A stretch of DNA of 5,670 nt, taken from NCBI GenBank assembly GCA_026991055.1, contig JALXCE010000194.1, forward strand, positions 1 through 5,670. Reading direction: 5' to 3'. This DNA comes from Caldifarciminota bacterium (lineage in GTDB: Bacteria > Hydrothermota > Hydrothermia > B15-G9 > WFZT01). A program made the position numbers and the translations under genes. Positions 1-3,910 of this stretch are shown piece after piece. Position 1 is the stretch's first letter; each line of letters begins with the position of its first letter. Below the pieces are notes generated by a model. That model was not told where the DNA came from. It was given only the letters and a program-made list of their open reading frames with translations, and made no database searches.

Positions 1-139
1 CATTTAAATAAACCACAAATATATCTTAAAAATGCTCCAATCGTACTGTCTGAAAAACTATATAATACCTCAAATTCAAAGGCTTCACCCTTATGGAGCC
101 TGGAGAATGCAACAATGCTTAAAATTTCCAAGATATAAG

Positions 140-163
140 CCCTCTCCCGCAAGCGGGAGAGGG
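140..163. repeat. Perfect GC-rich inverted repeat, 11-bp arms
   Basis: The arms CCCTCTCCCGC (140-150) and GCGGGAGAGGG (153-163) are exact reverse complements separated only by AA. No T-run follows on the plus strand, so a simple intrinsic terminator is unlikely. The pyrimidine-rich arm and short loop resemble REP-like palindromes that occur in many copies in some genomes. Copy number cannot be judged from this window. Confidence 0.8.
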
Positions 164-391
164 AGTTGATTTATACCAGTTCCAACCACTCACCTCTCGG
201 GTTTGCGCTAAATCTCCAGATGAACTTTTGCCGTTTTACACATATATCCTCGTCCAATGAGAGACTGTCGAAAACTGGGAAATTCATAAAGAGTCCTATA
301 CTCTCGAGCTTAATTTAAACTCAATTATACTTGCTTTCGGCCTGCTTCATGCACTACGTCGGTTGTGATGGATTGGGATTTTTCAAGCGGA

Positions 392-420
392 ATCTCCCAC
401 AGGCTAAGCCTGTGGGGGAT
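392..420. repeat. Long inverted repeat, 14-bp arms; possible terminator
   Basis: The arms at 392-405 and 407-420 pair over 14 positions with one T-G mismatch (a wobble in RNA). The core is CCCACAGGCT/AGCCTGTGGG with a single A between the arms, so the inner pairs must open to form a loop. A T-rich tract (TTTTTT then ATTTTT, from 426) starts 5 nt after the stem. A plus-strand intrinsic terminator is therefore possible, but no gene upstream in the window would use it. I regard it mainly as a REP-like element. Confidence 0.7.
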
Positions 421-512
421 GGACGTTTTTTATTTTTATACCCATCATATGGAACTGTTTTTGTGCTTGCTTTGCAAAGATTATTTCCGTTTCGAGCTAA
501 AATTCTTCCTCT

Positions 513-535
513 CCCCGCGTAAATTTTTCGCGGGG
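513..535. repeat. GC-rich hairpin CCCCGCG/CGCGGGG
   Basis: A 7-bp perfect stem, CCCCGCG (513-519) and CGCGGGG (529-535), closes a 9-nt A/T-only loop. Outside the stem, CCTCT on the left and a GAGGTGAGGG stretch (544-553) on the right keep the pyrimidine/purine asymmetry seen at the other elements. This suggests membership of the same family in the opposite orientation. Confidence 0.65.
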
Positions 536-613
536 AATGGATTGAGGTGAGGGGGCACTTTTTATATTTCCCAATCTAACTTTAAATTTAAAAATGGCAT
601 CTGCACAATTTTT

Positions 614-753
614 GATGTTCGTCGAGCCTGTTCGAAAAATTTCAAAACCTTTAATTATTAATGAAAAATTCGTTCCCCACCTTATCCCCCTACGCACGAA
701 GTGCGCGGGGGAGGAGAATAGAGGGGGAATTTCCGAACAAGCTCATCTTCGTC
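614..753. mobile_element. Candidate miniature inverted-repeat element
   Basis: Inverted arms GAGCCTGTTCG (624-634) and CGAACAAGCTC (734-744) match in 10 of 11 positions. The similarity continues inward in looser form to about 643 and 727. Just outside lie imperfect direct repeats GATGTTCGTC (614-623) and CATCTTCGTC (744-753), sharing the exact hexamer TTCGTC. The right repeat overlaps the right arm by one base. The layout (terminal inverted repeats, flanking duplication, no coding capacity, internal hairpin) is that of a MITE, but the arms are short and chance is not excluded. Confidence 0.3.
673..729. repeat. Nested inverted repeat with GAA-loop hairpin
   Basis: The inner stem CGCAC (693-697), loop GAA (698-700) and GTGCG (701-705) is extended by CCCCC (686-690) and GGGGG (707-711) across a small internal loop. 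An outer pair, TTCCCC (673-678) and GGGGGAA (723-729), gives a second layer. The structure lies inside the MITE-like segment 614-753. No T-tract follows, which argues against a terminator. Confidence 0.65.
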
Positions 754-757
754 CGAC

Positions 758-772
758 GCGTACGAAGTGCGT
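758..772. repeat. Small GAA-loop hairpin
   Basis: GCGTAC (758-763), GAA (764-766) and GTGCGT (767-772) form a 6-bp stem with two G-T wobbles. The ten bases ACGAAGTGCG (762-771) repeat exactly those at 696-705, so this looks like a shortened or decayed copy of the neighbouring hairpin. Confidence 0.5.
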
Positions 773-876
773 AAAAAATCAAAATTTCCTCTAACCATTT
801 TCCTCTCCACTGGTACGAGTTGAAATTTGATAAAGTGCAATATGGGGAAACTATGTGTAGAATGTCCCCTTCCTAA

Positions 877-909
877 CCTTCCCCCGCTCGCGAAGCGAGT
901 GGGGAAAGG
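877..909. repeat. Long GC-rich hairpin with GAA loop
   Basis: The stem 882-891 pairs with 895-904 (CCCCGCTCGC with GCGAGTGGGG, one G-T wobble) around the loop GAA (892-894). After one mismatch, CCTT (877-880) pairs with AAGG (906-909), giving about 14 pairs in all. The ACCTT-CCCCC left flank and GAA loop match the element near 686-711, while the stem bases differ in a compensating way. It is most likely the same REP-like family. Confidence 0.7.
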
Positions 910-948
910 AACTATTTTGTGAGAATCTCCAGCGTTCACTTAAATAAC

Positions 949-988
949 TTTTTCCCTGCGTGAGTGAGATTATAAAACACGGGGAAAA
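949..988. repeat. Imperfect inverted repeat TTTTCCC..GTG / CAC.GGGAAAA
   Basis: The left arm 949-962 (T-run, CCC, then GTG) and right arm 978-988 (CAC, then GGGGAAAA) pair over roughly ten positions with a 2-nt bulge, around a ~15-nt A/T-rich loop. It is weaker than the other hairpins and could be fortuitous in this C/T- and G/A-rich stretch. Confidence 0.35.
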
Positions 989-1199
989 GAGACATCTAAA
1001 AAATCAAAATGGGTTATGATCTTTTTACAAAGCCAAGCTCTTTGTGAGTGGCCCAAATTTCCCAGACCCAACGTTTCACCCCCCTATTCCTTATGGGAGA
1101 TATTTCCAGATTGGTCTGAAATGTAAGATTAGAACAAACCGTTGGGGAAAAGGCATCACGGTTAATATTCAAGATTTTCCTAACATTTTTTCCTTCCCC

Positions 1200-1228
1200 T
1201 TGACAGTCATAGATTATTAGTGTATTAT
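1200..1228 (+). promoter_or_regulatory. Sigma-70-type promoter of the operon
   Basis: The -35 box TTGACA (1200-1205) is a full consensus match. It is followed by a 17-nt spacer and a -10 box TATTAT (1223-1228, five of six to TATAAT). The predicted transcript starts near 1235, giving a leader of about 23 nt with the ribosome site GAGGT (1244-1248) ahead of the ATG at 1258. Position, spacing and orientation all fit a promoter for the regulator gene and the operon behind it. Confidence 0.75.
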
Positions 1229-1238
1229 GTCAGTCATA
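1201..1238 (+). promoter_or_regulatory. Direct repeat TGACAGTCATA / TGTCAGTCATA across the promoter
   Basis: TGACAGTCATA (1201-1211) and TGTCAGTCATA (1228-1238) agree in 10 of 11 bases and start 27 bp apart. The first overlaps the -35 box and the second follows the -10 box. They may be half-sites for a second regulator or for cooperative binding by the GntR protein. The second copy overlaps the GTGTAT-N10-ATACAC palindrome, so only one of the two arrangements may be real. Confidence 0.4.
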
Positions 1239-1241
1239 CAC
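1220..1241. promoter_or_regulatory. Candidate operator, GTGTAT-N10-ATACAC
   Basis: GTGTAT (1220-1225) and ATACAC (1236-1241) are perfect 6-bp inverted arms with 10 bases between. The palindrome covers the -10 box and the expected transcription start, where a repressor would block RNA polymerase. GntR-family dimers bind such palindromes, and YtrA-subfamily regulators are known to repress their own operons. Binding by the 1258-1629 product is an inference. Confidence 0.55.
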
Positions 1242-1257
1242 ATGAGGTATTTAAGAA

Positions 1258-1629
1258 ATGAGAATAAACTTTGATGAAAGCAAGCCCATATACCTTCAAA
1301 TAGCCGATGCCATTAAAAAAGCCATTGTAAGGGGAGAGTACGGGATGGGTGATAAAGTGCCTTCCGTCAGGGAGCTTGCCATTGAGCTCAAAGTGAATCC
1401 CAATACGGTCCAGCACGCTTATCAGGAGCTGCTCCGTGAAGGAGTTATTTTTACCAAACGAGGACAGGGTAATTTTGTTACAGAGGACCCGGAAAAGCTA
1501 CAGGAACTCCGAGAAAACATGATAAACCAGCTTGTTGATAACTTTATAGGTGATCTCAAAAGTATCGGGATTCCCATTGAAAAAGAGGAAATTCTTAAAC
1601 TTCTGGAGGAGAAGAATGATAGAAGTTAG
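1258..1629 (+). CDS. GntR-family transcriptional regulator, YtrA subfamily
   Basis: This 123-residue DNA-binding protein probably represses its own operon and responds to an unknown envelope signal or ligand. Residues 5-14 carry the FD-x-S-KPIYLQI opening typical of YtrA-type proteins. A winged helix-turn-helix follows: PSVRELA (35-41), recognition helix around VNPNTVQHAYQEL (46-58) and wing KRGQGNFV (67-74). The remaining ~50 residues are a short helical tail, with no room for the large effector domain of FadR or HutC types; total length is normal for YtrA. The ATG follows GAGGT by 9 nt and sits just behind a consensus promoter. Its 3' end overlaps the ATPase gene by 14 bp. This organisation is known from the Bacillus subtilis ytr operon; the inducer here is not visible. 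Confidence 0.93.
   Translation: MRINFDESKPIYLQIADAIKKAIVRGEYGMGDKVPSVRELAIELKVNPNTVQHAYQELLREGVIFTKRGQGNFVTEDPEKLQELRENMINQLVDNFIGDLKSIGIPIEKEEILKLLEEKNDRS
1605..1611 (+). promoter_or_regulatory. Ribosome binding site that sets the ATPase start
   Basis: GGAGGAG lies inside the end of the regulator gene, with GGAGG six nt before the ATG at 1616. It selects that ATG over an in-frame upstream ATG at 1550, which would add 22 residues unrelated to ABC ATPases. It also implies translational coupling with the regulator. Confidence 0.8.
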
Positions 1630-2314
1630 AAATTTAACGAAAAATTACGGTAAAAACCGCGCCCTTGATGGAGTGAGTTTCTCCCTCCAGGCCGGGAAAA
1701 TCCTCGGTCTTGTAGGACCAAACGGAAGCGGAAAATCCACACTTCTTAAGTCTCTTGCGGGCATCACCTCCTATAATTCCGGGGTGGTGGAGGTAAACGG
1801 AGAGCGACCCGGGAAACATGTACGGACGTTTACCTCCTACATCCCGGAAATTGATGCCCTCTATAAGGATATGACCATTGGAGACCATGTAGAACTTGTT
1901 AAAAAATTCGTTGAAGACTGGGACACCGGGAGGGAAAAGGAGCTTTATCAATTGCTTGAATTGCACCCGGAGCAAAAGATTAAATCCCTTTCCAAGGGTT
2001 ATCGAAAGCGCGTCCAGATTTTACTCGGACTCTCAAGAAGGGCAAAAGTCTTCCTGCTCGACGAGCCTCTTTCCGGCATAGACCCGTTATCCCGAAGTCT
2101 CATTCTCGACGCCCTTTTGAAGATATTTACTTCCTACGAATCCACAGTGATTTTCTCCACCCACATAGTAAGGGAGGCCGAAAATATGTTCGACGAGGTT
2201 CTCTTCCTGAAGAAAGGTGTGACCATTCTCTATGGCCCGGCAGACAAGCTCAGGGAAGAGTATGGAAAATCTATCGAGGACATTTTCAAGGAGGTCTACC
2301 ATGAATATTCCTAA
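1616..2314 (+). CDS. ABC transporter ATP-binding protein (ABC-2 / Ytr-like type)
   Basis: This 232-residue nucleotide-binding subunit would hydrolyse ATP to drive the permease encoded next. Visible motifs are Walker A GPNGSGKST (34-42), signature LSKGY (125-129, for LSGGQ), Walker B VFLLDEP (145-151) with catalytic Glu150, D-loop SGID (153-156) and switch His183 in STH. The Q-loop position has YIPE (75-78), Glu for Gln, a change I associate with this ABC-2 clade. Length is that of a single domain with a short C-terminal helix, so two copies presumably act as a dimer. MIEVRNLTKNYG is the expected family N-terminus. It overlaps the regulator gene by 14 bp and the permease gene by another 14 bp. 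The substrate cannot be inferred from an ATPase alone. Confidence 0.95.
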   Translation: MIEVRNLTKNYGKNRALDGVSFSLQAGKILGLVGPNGSGKSTLLKSLAGITSYNSGVVEVNGERPGKHVRTFTSYIPEIDALYKDMTIGDHVELVKKFVEDWDTGREKELYQLLELHPEQKIKSLSKGYRKRVQILLGLSRRAKVFLLDEPLSGIDPLSRSLILDALLKIFTSYESTVIFSTHIVREAENMFDEVLFLKKGVTILYGPADKLREEYGKSIEDIFKEVYHEYS

Positions 2315-3008
2315 GCTCCTTTCTAAAGAATTAAAGGGGTTGAGGCTCCATTTCCTTGTGGTTCTCTCAGTAAATTTCCTCTTGATGGCCTACTTCAGGG
2401 GGAAAATCGGCTCGCCCGGTTCATTTCTTGCATTTTCCTCGATTCCCTTCACCATTCTTTACGTGGCCATATTTATTCAGGGCTATCATGTGATTAAAAA
2501 GGAGTTTGACAGCGGAACAATTTACTTTCTTCTACAACTTCCCGTATCTCTGGAGGATGTTCTTTTTTCGAAGTTTTTAGCTGTTTTTATTGAAGGCTTT
2601 CTCCTTGCATTCCTAACATCCATTATTACTGCCGTTTTCATTACATCATACCATCAGGTCCCTTCATTTCCAGCCGCTCAAACCTTTAAACTTGCAGTTC
2701 TGAGCGGGCTCGTGACTTTCCCGGTTCTCACCGTTTTTTATCCTGCATTTTCCGTCAAAACAGTGGCAAGACGCTCAAGCGGATTCCTTGCTTTTCTTAC
2801 GGCTATCGCTACCCTTTACATAGACCATTTGATCTATCAGATACTTTCGCCTCTAAAAGGCATCAGCCTGAACTTTGCCTCTTATCACGTGGAGAGTATT
2901 TTTGTCAATGTCACCGTTTCGCTTCAGATTTTAGTTTTTTACGCAATTATTGGCATCGCATCGCTATTTGGGGGTATATGGGCTATTAAAAAATTTAATA
3001 GCCTATAG
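2301..3008 (+). CDS. ABC-2-type permease, six transmembrane helices
   Basis: This 235-residue inner-membrane protein is probably the transport or mechanochemical partner of the ATPase. Hydrophobic segments lie near residues 17-33, 43-63, 92-115, 129-150, 161-182 and 207-228. The loop after helix 2, KKEFDSGTIYFLLQLPVS (66-83) followed by FSKF (89-92), is the ABC-2 signature: an acidic residue, Gly-Thr, a Leu-rich stretch, Pro and a later Lys. The start at 2301 follows AAGGAGG (2288-2294) and overlaps the ATPase end by 14 bp; an in-frame upstream ATG at 2232 would add 23 polar residues inside the ATPase gene. Only one permease gene is present, so a homodimer is likely. No specific substrate family is recognisable; export or extraction from the membrane is the usual role. 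Confidence 0.87.
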   Translation: MNIPKLLSKELKGLRLHFLVVLSVNFLLMAYFRGKIGSPGSFLAFSSIPFTILYVAIFIQGYHVIKKEFDSGTIYFLLQLPVSLEDVLFSKFLAVFIEGFLLAFLTSIITAVFITSYHQVPSFPAAQTFKLAVLSGLVTFPVLTVFYPAFSVKTVARRSSGFLAFLTAIATLYIDHLIYQILSPLKGISLNFASYHVESIFVNVTVSLQILVFYAIIGIASLFGGIWAIKKFNSL

Positions 3009-3015
3009 GAGGTGA
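3007..3015 (+). promoter_or_regulatory. Strong ribosome binding site, AGGAGGTGA
   Basis: This is a near-perfect complement to the 16S rRNA 3' end. It overlaps the permease stop codon (TAG 3006-3008) and ends 3 nt before the lipoprotein ATG at 3019 (6 nt from GGAGG). It suggests the lipoprotein is made in larger amounts than the transporter subunits. Confidence 0.75.
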
Positions 3016-3018
3016 ATT

Positions 3019-3897
3019 ATGAGAAAGTGGGCACTTTTGTTGATTCCCGTTTTCCTTGCGGGATGTGTAAACATAAAGATAGACACAGATTCCATGGCCA
3101 AAGTGGGAGACACGAAGATTCCAAGGGACGCAAAGCCGACAACATCCAGAAATATAGTGTTCAAAATTCCAGGTAAGCCGGCCAATTTCAAGTTTGAGCT
3201 CAAAAATATTACAGGGGACATTCACGTATTCAAGGCTAAAGGCAAAGATATCCGTGTCGAGCTAAGCTACCCTGAAAAAGCACTCGAGTACCTGAAGATT
3301 TACGAGTACAGGAGGAGCGATGAGGCCGGGGTTCTCGTTCGAAAAAAATCAAAGTTTATTGAAAGGATGCCGCGCGATGTGCGCATAGATATGGACCTGT
3401 ATGTGCCCGACTCCCTTGGTGGCATTGAACTTTCCAGCGTAAACGGGGATATAAGCCTTCCCTACTCAATTTACGCCCATTCCTTCGATGTGGGCACAGT
3501 TAGCGGAGACATCAAAGGGAACCTTAATTCACACGAGACTTCCATAGCCACAGTAAACGGTGACATAAAGCTGTTTCTAAAATCAAACTCTCTGGATGTT
3601 TCTACTGTCAATGGAGATGTGAGATTAAATTTAGCAAAATTTAAAACTGCCGATATTTCCGGGGTAAACGCATCTGTCTATGTAACTGTCCCATCTGGCC
3701 TTGGAATGGTGGTAACCTGCTCAAGCGTAAACGGCTCTGTGGAAGTAACACCGAGCTCTCGAGCGAGAATTTTAGAAGAAAGTGGGCACTTTATTGGCAA
3801 ATCAACAAAGTTCATTATCGGTGACGGCTCGGCAAGTATGTCTATCAACACGGTCAACGGTTCCGTTCATATAACTGTTGCAGACAGCACCATTTAA
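3019..3897 (+). CDS. Lipoprotein with DUF4097-like beta-repeat domain
   Basis: This is a 292-residue exported lipoprotein. The signal peptide MRKWALLLIPVFLAGC has basic residues 2-3, a hydrophobic core and lipobox LAGC, with Cys16 as the lipidated residue. Val at +2 is no inner-membrane retention signal under the E. coli rule, so the outer membrane is likely. After a linker (17-45) and an N-terminal beta region (NITGDI 63-68), a run of short repeats has turns SVNGDI (140), TVSGDI (160), TVNGDI (178), TVNGDV (196), GVNASV (215), SVNGSV (236) and TVNGSV (278), spaced 18-21 residues with one double gap. This is the pattern of DUF4097-like (LiaG/adhesin-type) domains, expected to fold as a right-handed beta-solenoid. 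No catalytic site is visible. The gene lies 10 nt behind the permease and 13 nt before the barrel gene, which has the same repeats, so the products may interact. Confidence 0.85.
   Translation: MRKWALLLIPVFLAGCVNIKIDTDSMAKVGDTKIPRDAKPTTSRNIVFKIPGKPANFKFELKNITGDIHVFKAKGKDIRVELSYPEKALEYLKIYEYRRSDEAGVLVRKKSKFIERMPRDVRIDMDLYVPDSLGGIELSSVNGDISLPYSIYAHSFDVGTVSGDIKGNLNSHETSIATVNGDIKLFLKSNSLDVSTVNGDVRLNLAKFKTADISGVNASVYVTVPSGLGMVVTCSSVNGSVEVTPSSRARILEESGHFIGKSTKFIIGDGSASMSINTVNGSVHITVADSTI
3436..3867 (+). repeat. Protein-level beta-solenoid repeats in the lipoprotein
   Basis: Seven turns of the form [ST]-V-[NS]-G-[DS]-[IV] recur every 18-21 residues (residues 140-283), with one turn not visible between 241 and 278. 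The DNA copies are diverged (GTAAACGG, GTTAGCGG, GTCAATGG), so this is an old protein repeat rather than a recent DNA duplication. The first four turns keep Asp; the last three have Ser or lose Gly-Asp. Confidence 0.75.
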
Positions 3898-3904
3898 AGG
3901 AGGG
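3896..3904 (+). promoter_or_regulatory. Ribosome binding site that sets the barrel-protein start
   Basis: AAAGGAGGG overlaps the lipoprotein stop (TAA 3895-3897) and places GGAGG 7 nt before the ATG at 3911. It favours that start over the upstream in-frame ATG at 3878, which has no comparable site and lies within the lipoprotein gene. Confidence 0.75.
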
Positions 3905-3910
3905 AAAGCC

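Larger units (their letters stand above)
1..1257. other. Long non-coding region rich in GC-rich hairpins
   Basis: I see no supportable gene here. Open frames on both strands are short, lack good ribosome binding sites, and run straight through the GC-rich inverted repeats, which create recurring pseudo-peptides such as RTKC and RTSC. The background is AT-rich and is interrupted by at least six hairpin-forming elements, listed separately. No tRNA, rRNA or CRISPR structure is recognisable. The first ~135 bases show no recognisable tail of an upstream gene. The only clear functional signals are the promoter and operator candidates in the last ~60 bases. Confidence 0.75.

Noticed and set aside
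60..66. TATAAT-like -10 box near the window start
   Set aside because: No acceptable -35 box at 16-18 nt upstream and no gene downstream for over 1 kb.
331..522. Plus-strand open frame of 63 codons
   Set aside because: It starts with TTG without a ribosome site, runs through the palindrome at 392-420 and resembles no protein family; an overlapping frame of similar length exists.
594..794. Plus-strand open frame of 66 codons
   Set aside because: It covers the MITE-like segment, has no ribosome binding site, and its RTKC repeats come from the GAA-loop hairpins.
140..909. CRISPR array
   Set aside because: The palindromes differ in sequence and spacing and have no constant direct repeat with regular spacers.
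682..939. Minus-strand open frame of 85 codons
   Set aside because: Its peptide is made largely of translated hairpin sequence (RFASGG, RTSYAS, RTSCVG), a usual artefact of repeats, and there is no promoter or ribosome site.
1027..1045. Hairpin ACAAAG-N7-CTTTGT
   Set aside because: A 6-bp AT-rich stem without a T-tract or context; too weak to call a terminator or RNA gene.
1067..1147. Distant inverted match CCCAACGTTT (1067-1076) and AAACCGTTGGG (1136-1146)
   Set aside because: One-base insertion between the arms, long spacer and no supporting flanking repeat; possibly chance.
1550..1615. N-terminal extension of the ATPase
   Set aside because: The 22 extra residues are the regulator gene read in another frame and do not fit ABC ATPases; GGAGGAG at 1605-1611 points to the ATG at 1616.
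2232..2300. N-terminal extension of the permease
   Set aside because: It lies wholly inside the ATPase gene and is polar; AAGGAGG at 2288-2294 supports the ATG at 2301.
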